NCBI GenBank assembly: GCA_013399015.1
Contig: VWZX01000031.1
Location: forward strand, 248,001 to 312,000
DNA length: 64,000 nt
Direction: 5' to 3'
Source: Galbula dea
Lineage: Eukaryota; Chordata; Aves; Piciformes; Galbulidae
Under the pieces are notes generated by a model, which ran no database searches, was not told where the DNA came from, and saw only the letters and a program-made list of their open reading frames with translations. The translations under genes and the position numbers were made by a program. This document shows positions 13,042 through 23,887 of this stretch, one piece after another. Within the stretch, counting starts at the first letter, position 1, and the number at the start of each line of letters is the position of its first letter.

Positions 13042-13152
13042 CTTGGGAAGAGTTTCTTCACTTGCTTGCAGGGGAAAGGCTGGCTCAGAAGGTATCTCCT
13101 GCTTTTTTAGTGTCTCTTCATCCTGTACTAACAGAGGACGTTCCTGTGTCTG
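13042..13152 (-). CDS. Candidate extra U3 exon of EPB41 (unconfirmed)
   Basis: In the 12.5-kb intron between exon 17 and the large U3 exon there is an open, acidic segment in the sense strand. It follows a long pyrimidine tract (CATCTCTCTCTGTCTTTC, then TTCTACC) and the acceptor AAAG|CAG. Read in phase 0 it gives QTQERPLLVQDEETLKKQ, then EIPSEPAFPLQASEETLPK, ending at AAG|GTTTCT, a weak donor. This makes 37 codons, phase 0-0, so it would fit the joint. The composition (Glu, Pro, Ser, Gln) resembles the known U3 exon. The weak donor and the absence of a remembered homologue keep confidence low. Confidence 0.35.
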
Positions 13153-15061
13153 CTTTCGTGGTAGAAGATCAAGAAAGACAGAGAGAGATGAACAAAAATG
13201 GCAGATGGAAAAGTGCCCAAAGTGAGACTTGGAGGTGTGCAAAGTGTGAGGGCAGGCTTGCTCCCAACGTGGAAGTGAGCTGCCCTGGAGAGCAGAGTCA
13301 CTGGTGGCTTCAGCCCTACAGTCTAGTCCTCTCTGCAGAGCTCAAAGATCCTCTGGGTCAGGATCACATGTGTTTTGTCACTGCTCTCCCAGAAAAGTGT
13401 CTGCTCAGAACCTGCTGAAGTGCTTTGGAATTGGAATGGTTGAGACCAAAGTTGGAGTCATTAGAAATAGAAAGGGGGGAGTAGAAAAACGTGGTCTCTG
13501 ACAGCTCCTGTTCTACAGTGGCCTTAAAAAGCCAGGCTTGTTCAACAGGTTTGAACATCCAGGCTGCAGGGCAAATACAAAATGCTTCTTCAGAGTTCTG
13601 ACAACAGTATCAAAATCTCAATTGTTTGGAAAATTGTGGCTCTTCCAAAGCCCAAGCATGGCCTGGGCAGGATGGCAGTGGGACTTGCACTGCAAACTCC
13701 TCCCCTGTTGCTCTGCATCTCAGCACTTCTCTTTCTGGAGCCTAAGGAATCCGACAAACCAAACGAGGAACCCATCAAGACAGGAGCATGCAAGGGCTCT
13801 AGCACTTCTGCTGCAGCAAGAAAAGATTGTGGGAATCTTTGAGGAACTCTCCATCCTTTTAGTTTGCCTGTGACCTGCTCAAAGCCCAGGGCACCTAGGA
13901 AAGGAAGAACTTGGCTCTGAGCTCTCTGAGCTGAGCCAGTCTCCTCTGATCCGGGCGGTACTTTGGGACAGGCTCTTTGCACACCCCCAAGTGATGAGTA
14001 CTGGGGAGGAAGTAGCTGGGAGACTGGGGAGCAAATGAAAGTAGAAAATGATCATTAAAAGAAACAAACAAACAAAAGAAAAAGAAGAACAGAAAGAAAA
14101 GACAACATAAAAAGAACAGGGTACAGTTAAAGTTTCATCATTGCTTTTCTGGCTGAATACAAGGTTATTCAACTTTCATGCAGCTTTTTCCAACCAGCCA
14201 TGCACCAAAGTAAGCAAACTTGAAAGCTGCAAAAGCTGCAGCAGTGCAAGGAAGTCCTCTTGGTGTGAGTTATGAAACTACTTCATGTAGCCAAAAGAAA
14301 AAGATGCTCTCCAGCAGCTGCTGCTGAGTTTTTGCTTGGTGCCATTGCAATAGCTAAAGTCTGGTTCAGAAGCAGGGATCAGAACAGCAGCTTTACCTCA
14401 AGCCCACCAACCTGTCTCTCAGAAGATAGGAGAGTGACTTTCTTGACCTGGACACACAAAGCGTGTTAAGGTTCAGTTGTCTGGCAATCAAACACACAGC
14501 AGAGAAACAGCAGAACAGCCTCTGGCCACCCCAGCAGGGTGCAGGTGCCACCACCAAGGGGAGGCATGGGATTACCAGCTGTCAGCATGGGCAGCTGCAG
14601 GAAAACACCCTCCCCAGCAGGTGCCTGCTGAAGATGCATTTCTGGAAGTTGACAGCAGAATGTGTCCACCTCCCCCTCAGAGCAAGCCCACTTCAGAGAG
14701 GATCAGATGAAGAGGCAACTTCCAGAGGTGCAAATCCAGGGCTGACACCAACCCTTGCATTGCTGTGGACCACTGCAGCCTTAGATGGGGAAAGCATCCA
14801 GTAATGGTGAACAGCAGCCCCCCAAGACCTCCCAATGAGGTCACCATGCATGGAATTCTTCATAAGAACTAAGAATATCATCCTTGAACTGCAGCTGTGG
14901 AGCTTGAGAGCCCCTTCTCTATCCCACCCACACACCCATGAGTCCCAGGGCACTGGGGCCAGAGCTCTGCATCACTCTGCTGCCCAAACTCCTGCAGAAT
15001 TTACACTGGGACTCAAGGAGCAAAAAGGAAATCCCACCCGTGTCTTAAACAGCATCATTCC

Positions 15062-15212
15062 AAGGATCACAGAACCACAGAAGAGTTTGGGTTGGAAGGG
15101 ACCTTAAAGATGAGCTAGTTCCAACCCCCCCTGCCATGGGCAGGGACCCCTACCACTAGACCAGGTTGCTCAAAGCCATGTCCAGCCTGGCCTTGAACAC
15201 TGCCTGGGTTCA
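15062..15212 (-). mobile_element. CR1 retrotransposon, short 3' piece
   Basis: Starts with GGATCACAGAACCACAGAAG and GGGTTGGAAGGGACCTTAAA, then continues to CCAGCCTGGCCTTGAACACT. It belongs to the common CR1 type with the TTTAAGGTCCCTTCCAACCC end. Confidence 0.92.
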
Positions 15213-16324
15213 TTGATCACTCCTCATGTGATCATTTTGGGGGTTTTGTTTTTCTAACAGGGATAAAAACAAACCCTATCATGATCATGGCTTTTCTCCA
15301 AACTTTGAGGAACCTGGAAGTGAACCTGGCTGCTAGAACCCTGTGTCCCTGTTCTGAGAGCCCCCCCCTCCACTGCAGGGTTATTTCTGTTTCAGAAGCA
15401 TCTCCCCTGCAATGCTCTGAAGGTGGAACATCAGCTTATCAGCACCACTGTGGGAAGCTTAAACCAGGAGACACTCTACAACTGCTGCCAGGATGCAATT
15501 CTTCAGTTGCAATGAAAAAATCACCTTTATTGTTTAAGAGACTAATGACCATGGGCTCTAGGGATGGTTTTAGCCACAAGCTTCAAATCTGAGCTAGGTA
15601 ACACCAATGCTGCACAGAGAAGCTGTCTGTTAGCCAAGAAGAAACCAGTTGGCAGAGAGAACTCTGCTCACCAACTTGGTTTCTTTGAAAAATTACCTTT
15701 TTTAAGGAAATGAGCAGAGAAAGAGTGAATGTATGCAGGCACCACCCTACAGGCACTGCTCCTGTAAGGTGGCACATCCCAGCACGTATGACCAGCCCTG
15801 CTGGAGCCACCTGAGGAGTCTTCCTGAAGCCTCCAGGGCAGATCAGCACCTGCAGATCCTAATGCAAGACTAAGCCCAATGACAAACTGGATTAACTGGA
15901 GAATAAAGTGACTTTTGGAAAGTGACACCATTCTAGTGCTTCTCCACCAGGTTATCTGCTATGTTATCTCTGAAGGAATAATTCCTTTAACTTAGGTGTT
16001 TGGGTTTTGGGTGGGTTGGTTGGTTTTTCCCCCCCCACATTTGGGGAGATGCATTCTCTGGCACCAGGAATAAGCCAAATCCCAAACCAGCCACGTGAAA
16101 TAAAGTCTAGCACCAGGGATGACAGCAACACTGAGAGAAGTGACATCAGAAGCAGAGGAAGAATTCCTACATCCTTTCCTACCAAGAAAAGTCCCATTTT
16201 TACGACACTCTGCCTACAGCATCCACTCTCTCCGAGGCCACTAGAACACCTTAACTACTAAAACTCAAGAGAAGGAAGAACTAGGCTGGATCCTGGCTTG
16301 CCAAGCTGCCCCCTGGAAGGATGC

Positions 16325-16330
16325 CATGCA
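16325..16330 (-). promoter_or_regulatory. TGCATG motif just downstream of exon 17
   Basis: A single sense-strand TGCATG about 30 nt past the exon 17 donor. The position suits an RBFOX site, but exon 17 is usually constitutive and one hexamer can occur by chance. Confidence 0.3.
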
Positions 16331-16359
16331 CTCCCAGCCCGTGGCCCCGAGGTACTCAC

Positions 16360-16539
16360 CCCATCTGCTCCCATGGGAATCTGCCCGTTGACGTTGAGGG
16401 TTCGGAAGGGAGAGTGAGTGGACAAGCGCTTGTCCCATTCACTCGGCCGAGGCTCTGGCACTGACTCCATGAAGTTCTTCTTCAGCTCACTGATGTTGGC
16501 ATGATGCTTCTTTATCTCTTCTTGAGTCTTGTCTAGATC
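16360..16539 (-). CDS. EPB41: EPB41 exon 17: core of the spectrin-actin-binding domain
   Basis: A 180-nt exon (60 codons, phase 0-0). The translation includes DLDKTQEEIKKHHANISELK, then KNFMESVPEPRPSEWDKRLS and FRTLNVNGQIP, almost identical to human. With exon 16 it forms the 10-kDa domain that promotes the ternary complex of spectrin, actin and 4.1R. The acceptor reads TTTTGCTGCCAG and the donor GTGAGT. The C-terminal end MGADG differs from human TGEG. One TGCATG motif lies about 30 nt past the donor in the sense strand. Confidence 0.96.
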
Positions 16540-16686
16540 CTGGCAGCAAAAGGAGAGGATGAATGGAGGGGCAAGGAGGTGAGGCCTGCCAGCGCCTCGG
16601 CCGCCACATAGCAAAGCTGCGCTCAGCAGAGCTGCTGCTGCCTCTGCTGCCCTCCATCCACTGAGCTCACACTGCAAACACACACA

Positions 16687-16788
16687 GGGAGCATCCTGTC
16701 TCCTCTGGGATTCACAAAGGGGGCATCCTCTCTCCTCTGGGAGTCACAAAAGGAGCATCCTCTCTCCTCTGGGATCCACTGGGGTAAA
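16687..16788. repeat. Three-copy ~33-bp tandem repeat
   Basis: The core GCATCCTCTCTCCTCTGGGA recurs three times with small changes, separated by TTCACAAA-type spacers. It sits about 150 nt upstream of exon 17 in the sense direction. Confidence 0.85.
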
Positions 16789-19049
16789 ATGCAATGGGCA
16801 CGGAGCTGGAGCTCCTCCAGGAGTGGAATGTGCCCCTGGTTCAGCTCAAGCTGCACCAAACCAGATGCCAGCTGAGGTCTAACCCCATGGTTTTCCCCAT
16901 ACAGGGTGGTTTCAGTTGCAAGCCTGTGGTGGGTTACTGAATTTCCATTGGCTGGCTCTGTTTTCTTTTCCCTCTGCTAGCCTAAGCAACCACAGCTATA
17001 AATGCAAATACTGCTTACAAAACTGTGTTCCCAGTTTGATTTATCCTCCCCATACCTATTTCTCTGTCACCCACCAGGAATTCTCTTTGCTCCCAGCATA
17101 TCCCCACTACCTGTCCCCTTCCCCCACTCATTCCTCCAGGAGCTACCACAGGAGGTTTTACACTTCTGGAATGAAGATGAGGTGGCAGTCCCTTAAAAAT
17201 CAAACTGAGAATTGACTTTACACTGGATCAATAAACTGCTAAACTGCTCCATCTGGAAAAAGCCAAGAGCTCTACTCTGTGATGCCAGTTTACAGCAGAA
17301 AGGACTTCAAAGCAAGTCAGCTCTCTTCTACTTCTTTCAAAATAGCTTTTCCTTGCAAGCAAACTGGAGTTGGTTGAAAACAAAGCTTTGGCATTAAAAC
17401 AGGCATAAGCCACACAAGAGCTTTTCTGGACAGTGCCAAAAAGCAGCAAGCCTCACCCACTGTTAGAAAGGGGGAAATGAAGGTCAGTAGAAGCATCACT
17501 GGGAAATGTCATTACCTTGGTGCTTTTAGTTGTTACTCAGCCCATCAGTTTTAGGAGCTGGGGAAGCAAAGGCATCCCTAAAGGAAAGTCCTCCCCAAAT
17601 ATCTGCATCCCTGCAAGCTTCCCCAGGACACATCACCCCAAATGCCTTACTAATGACATTTGCTGGTTTTGGCACAGTACTAGGGAGGAAAAGATCAGTT
17701 TTGGCATCTGTCCTGGATGAAAGCATAAGGCAAGTGCCTGCTTAGGGGGGAAAAAAAAGCAGAAAGACAAAAGTCTGCTGAGAACTCCAGGGTAAAGCCC
17801 TGCCCAGGTCCAGGAGCCCTACAGCTGCTCCTGGCTTAGAGAAGAGAGAAAGGCCACCTTGGCTATCCACCACTGTGCAAGAGCTGGTCCTGGGAGGGTT
17901 TGCAGAGAAGCAAAAGCCATGAGAAGTTCTGTGGAGCCACACCAGGCCTGGGAAGCATCTCAGGGAAGAAGCTTGCTAAGTCTTAGCACCTTCCCTCCTC
18001 CTCTTTTGCCCCTTGGGTTAGAGCAGGGAGCGCAGGTTCTCGAGCAAGGAGAGTTCAATGGCCTCAAGGAAATCAAGTGGCAGCTTCAGGAGCATGAGGG
18101 CTGCTGGAAAAACATCTGATCTGCCAAGTGCAGGGGTGAAAAAATAAAACAACAAACCACAGGGATAAAGGGAGGGAGCTGCTGGGGTCAGCCCTGTCCT
18201 AGGGGAGGGCTGCAGCAACCTGCAACAGAACCAGTGGGAAGGGCAGTGGGGAGGGAAGGGGCTGGAGGCCAGAGCTAAGTATTACACTACCAGGAAAGAG
18301 GGGATGAGGAGCAATGAAAAGGCTCAGCTCAGGGCTGGGGAGATGGAGCTGTCTGAGCTGGGCAGAAGAAAGAAACATGGAACAGTCTTCACAGCTCTCC
18401 AGTGATGGCTGAACCCTGCCTGTGGTGCTGCAGAGCCTTTGCTCGTGGCCAAAAGCTGAAGTTGGAGCAGTTCCCCCCCAAGAAATAAATAAGTATTTAA
18501 AAAGAAACCCAAAAGCTGCAAAACTTTGAAAACTGAGATTAGGAGAAGGCAGTTAGTACAGTTCACTTGCAAGAGATACCAACAGGGAAACCCTACCAGC
18601 TGCTGGTGCTGCAATTTGGAGGAGAAACACGTAACACAGAGTATCAGAAGCCACACAACATCTTCCATAACACAGTGTCTTCAAACAATAAAATATATGA
18701 TTGGCATGGTCTGCTCTGAGACCTGGCTTAGGTGAAAACAAGTGGGAAAGGCTCCTACAGCTGCAGGGAATGGCTGCATCTGGAGGGATGACATGGTTTC
18801 TCAGCCACCAGCATCAAGCCCCTGGGCCAGCTCCAAGGGGACCTGGTGCTGGTGGAGGATGGAGTCCAGAGGAGGGTTCAAGGTGCTGGGAGAAGGATCA
18901 GGATGCTGTGAGCATCACTGCAAGGCTGCAGCCAGGTCCTGTCTGCAGTGACCAGGACACTGATAGCCTGAGCACCATGGGGGAACAGCCTCAGCTGAAT
19001 TTTGCATTGTCATAGGAAGCCCTGTAAATGATCCCCCCTCCCTCCATGG

Positions 19050-19115
19050 TTCAGCAGCTAGATTCAGTGATCTTAAAGCTCTTCTCCACCCTGAAGGACT
19101 CTGTGGTTCTGTGAG
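19050..19115 (+). mobile_element. CR1 3'-terminal fragment
   Basis: ATTCAGTGATCTTAAAGCTC and then ACTCTGTGGTTCTGTGAG is a diverged CR1 end with its octamer repeat. Confidence 0.7.
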
Positions 19116-19253
19116 TCATGCTACTGCCAGCAGGTCCAAGAGCAGAGCCGAGCACACAGCTCTGCCAATCATATATTTTGGGTAAGGATGAGAGAATGAA
19201 AGTCAGAAGAGGTAGAAGGAAGAATGCCTGCACACCATCATGTTTACTGCCAG

Positions 19254-19309
19254 CATGCAAAAGCATATGTCAAACCAAAAGAGAAAAGCTTCTCATGCAA
19301 GAGCATGCA
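19254..19309 (-). promoter_or_regulatory. Cluster of three TGCATG motifs (RBFOX-type intronic splicing enhancer) after exon 16
   Basis: On the transcribed strand TGCATG occurs at 19304-19309, 19294-19299 and 19254-19259, that is 102-157 nt downstream of the weak exon 16 donor. UGCAUG is the binding site of RBFOX proteins. In mammalian EPB41 several copies downstream of exon 16 are known to activate its inclusion in late erythroblasts. Number, orientation and distance here fit the same switch. Confidence 0.8.
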
Positions 19310-19410
19310 AAATAAAGCAGAGGCAGTGGCAGAGGAGGAAGAAGAAGTCGAGTGCAGATGCAGAAGGTCTAGGCAAAGGCAACTGAAGGAAGCACCAAGT
19401 TCATACAAAC

Positions 19411-19473
19411 CTCCAACATTAAATTGCTATGCCTGATATAAATGTTTTCACCATCTAGCCTCTTTGATCTCTT
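19411..19473 (-). CDS. EPB41: EPB41 exon 16: regulated 21-residue spectrin-actin-binding cassette
   Basis: A 63-nt exon, phase 0-0. The translation KRSKRLDGENIYIRHSNLML plus E matches human KKRERLDGENIYIRHSNLML plus E. In mammals inclusion of this exon late in erythropoiesis creates high-affinity spectrin-actin binding and adds part of a basic nuclear localisation signal. The acceptor reads ATTTTCACAG. The donor GAG|GTTTGT is weak, as expected for an exon that needs an enhancer. Three TGCATG motifs lie 102-157 nt downstream (sense strand). The basic cluster differs from human: K-R-S-K-R replaces K-K-R-E-R. Confidence 0.94.
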
Positions 19474-20225
19474 CTGTGAAAATGAAAGAAAAGGGGGAAA
19501 CAAAACACAACAAAAAAAAAAAAAGAAAAGCACAAAAAATTAAAAGGTTGTTCTGGGTGGGGTCCAGAGGTCGGCAAATCAAAGAGGGGAGGGAACCCTC
19601 CTGGGGCCACCACCAGCAAATGGGGGGTGTGGGGAGGGGCTGATGGAGCATGGGGAGATGCAATGAGTCCTTTAAAGAGACAGCTCCCAGGGGCTCGTTG
19701 GCTTTTGCCTTCGTTTGCATGGCTCAGGTTACCTCTTTCTGTGGAGGTCACAACCTCATCCTCCTGAGGGCATGATTGTGCCCAGCCCAGGGATGAGGCT
19801 GTGCTGCCTGCTGGAACCTTTCCACAGTCTCTAGGTGCACAGGAGCTATGTCCCAATCACCTTTCTCATCCTCTTCTATTACCCAATCAACAAAAAAAGC
19901 ATTAAGTTTGGGGTTTTCCCCTGCATTTCCTGCAGTGCACACTCTTTAGGCTTGCTTTGGTTTCTGATTCAGTTGGGTGAGGAGAAGATCAAGTTCAGAA
20001 ATGAATGCAACTGGTTTTCTAGCTATGCACAATTTTAGCAGCCAGACTGACTATGGGACAAAAAGCTGTTCAGCTGCTCATAGAATCATCAAATAGGTGA
20101 TTCCAAAAGCCCCCAAATCCACCAGAACCCCAAGAAGAAGAAGCTGGAGCACTGTCTTTTTAAACTGGTTACAGATGCATGAGTGACATGGCAAAGTTGG
20201 CTGGTGAAAGTGTAAAGTGGCTAAC
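19474..20225. other. Intron 15/16
   Basis: Includes an A-rich run (19510-19525) and possibly a tiny CR1 terminus at 20078-20100 (ATAGAATCATCAAATAGGTG). No exon is accepted here. Confidence 0.7.
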
Positions 20226-20270
20226 CTTCCTCATTCTTATCAGCTCTTCCTCTTTCTCTGCAGGCTGCTG
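20226..20270 (-). CDS. EPB41: EPB41 exon 15: 14/15-residue alternative cassette with NAGNAG acceptor
   Basis: The translation QQPAEKEEELIRMRK matches human exon 15 (KLAEKTEDLIRMRK, 14 residues). The acceptor reads CCCAACAG followed directly by CAGCAG, so three AGs in a row can be used. The exon is 45, 42 or 39 nt long, always in phase, with 20267 and 20264 as alternative upstream ends. The 42-nt version equals the mammalian length. The donor is GTTAGC, weak. Confidence 0.88.
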
Positions 20271-20395
20271 CTGTTGGGCAGTGATAAAAAAAACAAACAA
20301 ACAAACAACAAAAGAGTTGTTGGTTCATTTGAACCTCAAGGGTTAAAAAGCAAAAGCAAAACTGTGAGCAACCTAACTGAATGATGAGCACAAAC

Positions 20396-20452
20396 CTGGG
20401 GCTGGGCACCATAGGTGGTGGGAACTGTGACCTCAATGTGGGCTTTCCTCAC
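20396..20452 (-). CDS. EPB41: EPB41 exon 14: 19-residue alternative cassette
   Basis: A 57-nt exon, phase 0-0. The translation VRKAHIEVTVPTTYGAQPQ aligns residue for residue with human exon 14 (VEKTHIEVTVPTSNGDQTQ). The acceptor reads TCTTAAATGTAG and the donor GTTTGT, a weak donor as expected for a cassette. The next exon lies only 125 nt downstream. Two TGCATG motifs sit in the sense strand about 115-145 nt upstream. Confidence 0.9.
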
Positions 20453-22192
20453 CTACATTTAAGAAATAAATTGGTAAAAACATTTCTTGTTAGTAGAGGT
20501 GTTTCAAGAGACCATTTAGTTTCCAACCACAGCTGCAGCAAGTTGGTTTTGAAGTGCTGGGTGAACATGCAGGGGAAAAAAGAAACCAACATGCAGTTGT
20601 GGGGCAAGGAGTTAATGGCACCACAGCTCTTGGACACGTGGTTAGGCAACAGCACATCCACAATAATTCCTTCAGCTTCAGAATTAGTTGTGTTTGAACC
20701 CAGTGCTGCTGAAGACAGGCTTCCTGCTCGTGTTAGCTTTGCCAGGCAGTGTTTCCAGATCTCATTTGCAGCTGGATCTCCCAGGGAAAGCCTTCCCCCA
20801 AGCAACATGCTCAAATTAACACAGACCTTCTTAAAAACAGAAAACCATTTGTTATGCACAGGTATGATGATGTTCACAGGCTCAGGGAGAAGGGAACCTA
20901 GCTCCAAAATCAAGCCTGACATCACAACTTGAGTTCTTGACAAGTAGAGAGCCAAGATAAGGGAAGTATCTCTATGGGATTTTTAGGATTGCCAAGTACT
21001 CCAAAGGCAAAAGCCTTGTGGGTGTTAAAGGAAGGGATGCAGCTACTTTTGAGACACAGGGTAAATTTGGCACATTCAAATCCTCCCACACCTACAGTTA
21101 AAGAAGAAAAAAAACCCCCAGTGTTTAAGAATTTAGGTTAAAAAAACCTGTAGTAAGTGAGATGGGATGAGTAAGATTTACTGGCTCTCAGTTTAACAGT
21201 GGGGAAGGGAAGCAGCACTCCAGGAACAGCACTCCAGGAACTGAGGATCCCTTCAGCACTTTCAGTTAGTAACTGGTCACACAGACCACTCAGTATGTGG
21301 AAGCAACTGTCCTTTCTTCACTTCCATCTCCCCTGGAGTGATCTCCCCTGCTGTATGTCACACAAGACCCACTGTGTGGTATGGCACAGCCAAAGTGTGG
21401 CTGAGGATTGCTGAGAACAGCAAAACACTGGCCATAATGTGAAAACTGTATCTGAAGGTGGGGACAGCTCTGCTGTGGCACTGGAATCCAGTGAGATTTG
21501 CAAAGTATTAAGGACACTGCAATATGAACAATCAGTCTGAACATTATCTGGGCTTCTGAGAAGCATGCACATAACTCAAAGCCCAGCAGAGGTCTCAGAC
21601 ATTTGTAGGAAGATCACATAATGTTTTAAATGATCTCATTTAGACAATAAACCCCTCAAGGTCTCAAGAGGGCCATTCACAACTGAAGTTCTAATTGAAT
21701 TTTGCAGGAAGGTCTGCCCAGCTCTGCCCAGGAAACCCATCAATGTCAGAAGCATTGGCATTCAGTTGTGGAGCTGGGGAGCTGATCCCTATCACCCCTC
21801 TCACTGGGAACTGCTCCTGCAGTTGTACCAGGAACCAGCAGAGACAGCCCAGGGGTGGGGGAGCCCTAAATGTAAGCACCATGAACTCGTGTGCAAGTCT
21901 TGCCAGCTTCTTTAATGCCAGATCAGCAAGCTGCATTCAGTTTGACTGCAACCATCAAAACTCAGCTGCCCTGGACCTCCTCCTTCCCTACACCCAGAGA
22001 GTCAGGGTTGGGGTTTCCCTTGGCTGTAGATCCCCAAACCTCCCTCCCACCGGATGCTTGGATGAGGAACAAACCTCTGGCTGCCAGGAAGGGGATGGTG
22101 CAGAGAGCTGCTGCTCCAGGACAGCTTCTAGAGCTGCTGCTCCCACTCAGCACTAGCACAGCCTCTTCCAGAGAGCCTCTGCTCTGACATAC
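20453..22192. other. Intron 13/14
   Basis: Unique sequence; the two TGCATG motifs near exon 14 are the only signals noted. Confidence 0.75.
20566..20595 (-). promoter_or_regulatory. Two TGCATG motifs upstream of exon 14
   Basis: Sense-strand TGCATG at 20590-20595 and 20566-20571, about 115-145 nt before the exon 14 acceptor. RBFOX sites upstream of an exon usually favour skipping. Inference from position only. Confidence 0.4.
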
Positions 22193-22398
22193 CTTTGATG
22201 CATCAGCTGGCTCTGCCTTGGCTCTCTCTGCTTGGGTTTCTTCACGTCTCACATCAGGTTTTGCTGTTTCCTTTTCTACTTTGGAGGCAGCAGCCACATC
22301 CTTCAGGTCAGGCTTAGCTGGGAGAGGTTCTGCAGCGTGGCTCTGAGCTGGGGCAGAGGTGGGCCTGGGACTCCTCTCAGGAGTTATCACAGCCACTG
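22193..22398 (-). CDS. EPB41: EPB41 exon 13: U2 variable region
   Basis: A 206-nt exon, phase 1 in and phase 0 out. The recognisable core is ITPERSPRPTSAPAQSHAAE, matching human VDSADRSPRPTSAPA. It is followed by a poorly conserved Lys/Glu/Ala-rich tail ending EPADASK, against human EPTEAWK. The acceptor reads CCATCCTCAG and the donor GTATGT. The region connects FERM to the spectrin-actin-binding domain and is probably disordered. Confidence 0.92.
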
Positions 22399-23887
22399 CT
22401 GAGGATGGGGGAGAGACAGGCAGGGACAAGGTTCAGAGCAGGCAACGTTTCCAAAGCACTAGGCAAAGACTTTCCAAACCACAGTGCTGTCATTGAAAAA
22501 GAAAGGGAGGAGGAAGAGTTGAAAAGGGAAAAGAAATCAAGATGTTGAGCAAAGCAGTTTGGGCATTTAGTAGAGGAAAGCTGAGATTATTTTCCTTATG
22601 GTTTAAAGAAAATAACAAACCAAAACCTCACACCAGATGGTTTACAAAAAGCAAGCTTGCACTCTGCAGAGAAGCCACACCAGAAAGGCAAATCTATTTT
22701 TGAGACTGTGCTATCCATTTCTGGGTCCTTCACACACAACTGACACCAAAGTCCATTCCAGTGCAACCACTAAAATAGAAGCACTTCGAGCTCTGGTGAC
22801 TTCTTGACTCACTGGCATCTCCTCAGCCAGAAACAGCTGTATTCCAGAAGGGCAACACAGGCTTTCCCTCATCTCCCCAGTCTTATCAGCAATTCAAGAC
22901 TAAAGCTTCACAGCAACTTCCAGGTGGGTTTCAAAGCAGGCTGGGGCTGCAAGTCTGGGATGGTTATGTCCTGCTGCAGCCCAAGGCATCTCCAGGTCAG
23001 TGACAGTGCAGAAATGAAGAGCATGCTGCCAAAAAATCATCTCTCCAGAGGCTGACAGTCCAAAACACAAGCTCTAGGTACACATAAAATCAACTGCCTA
23101 CTCCTTCCTTCAATTTCTGGTTTCCCAGAGAGTTCCTGACCCCTGGAAAGCCTAAACACCTGCAAAATACTCAAGCCAACACTGGGTGGCAAAGCAAGCC
23201 TCAATTAATTCACTGTGCCTACCCAAAGAGGCAATAAGCTATTTTTGCTCTCCTGATGCTGGTTTAATGGCTGTTCCACTAAAAAATGCATCTAGTCATC
23301 TGAAACAATGCCTTTGAGATGGTCTCATATTCCTAAAGTCACAGCTGATGCAGCAAAAGTCACACTGGGTAACCTACCCTGGCCAACACTAGGTTACTAG
23401 TGTCCAGCCAGCTCAGCAATCCACCAGGAAATCTGGTGTTAAAAAAGAAAGTATCATTTAAGTAACTCCTTAGTAAGACTTCCTGCTTCATTGGCAAGTT
23501 AACTGCATCTCATCTGTGCACAGAATAAAGCATCCATGTGGTCAAACCCCTACCAGGTGGAGAGGCAGAAAAGAACCTGAGTTTTCAGAGGCTGAATTTA
23601 CACTTTTAAGGCAAACTCCTGGCTACCACATCTTGCTGAAAAACCCCACTAAGCCCCTAAACCACCAGTGCCACCTCTGTTGTCTGCCCTCATCTTTGGC
23701 AGGGCAGTTGATTTCTGTGAGCCAGCCACTGTGGGATCCTTTTGGAAGGGCAACCAGTGCCATGTCCTGGTGTATCTATGGCGTGGAAGCGGTGAGAGCC
23801 GTGGGGAGGTTGTAAGAGGGACAGTGAGATGGCAGGGACATCAGGGATCAGGAGAATGTTGGGTGTGCAAAGCCATCATGGTGGTAC
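22399..23887. other. Intron between cassette C and exon 13
   Basis: Searched for further AK-type acidic cassettes; none found. No repeats recognised. Confidence 0.75.

Larger units (their letters stand above)
3868..16359. other. Long intron between exon 17 and the large U3 exon (12.5 kb)
   Basis: Holds three minus-strand CR1 copies (4818-5030, 10805-11165, 15062-15212), a three-copy 19-bp tandem repeat near 5889-5942 and the candidate exon at 13042-13152. The remainder is unique intronic sequence without recognised genes on either strand. Confidence 0.8.
16540..19410. other. Intron 16/17 (2.9 kb)
   Basis: Contains the TGCATG cluster next to exon 16, a three-copy 33-bp tandem repeat (16687-16788) and a plus-strand CR1 terminus near 19050-19115. 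No further exon recognised. Confidence 0.8.

Noticed and set aside
19698..19765. Short EDEVVTSTER-like segment with CAG before and GTAACC after, just upstream of exon 16
   Set aside because: Poor pyrimidine tract and phase that does not fit the 15-16 joint; probably chance.
19748..19942. Minus-strand open frame with VDWVIEEDEKGDWDIAPVHL, exon-like in appearance
   Set aside because: No pyrimidine tract or clear acceptor, no convincing donor, and no match to 4.1R or another family that I recognise.
20078..20130. Possible CR1 terminus ATAGAATCATCAAATAGG
   Set aside because: Only about 20 bp match; the following sequence is not CR1-like enough for a separate feature.
20449..20955. 168-codon minus-strand open frame overlapping exon 14
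   Set aside because: Wrong frame relative to exon 14, without family similarity; intronic chance frame.
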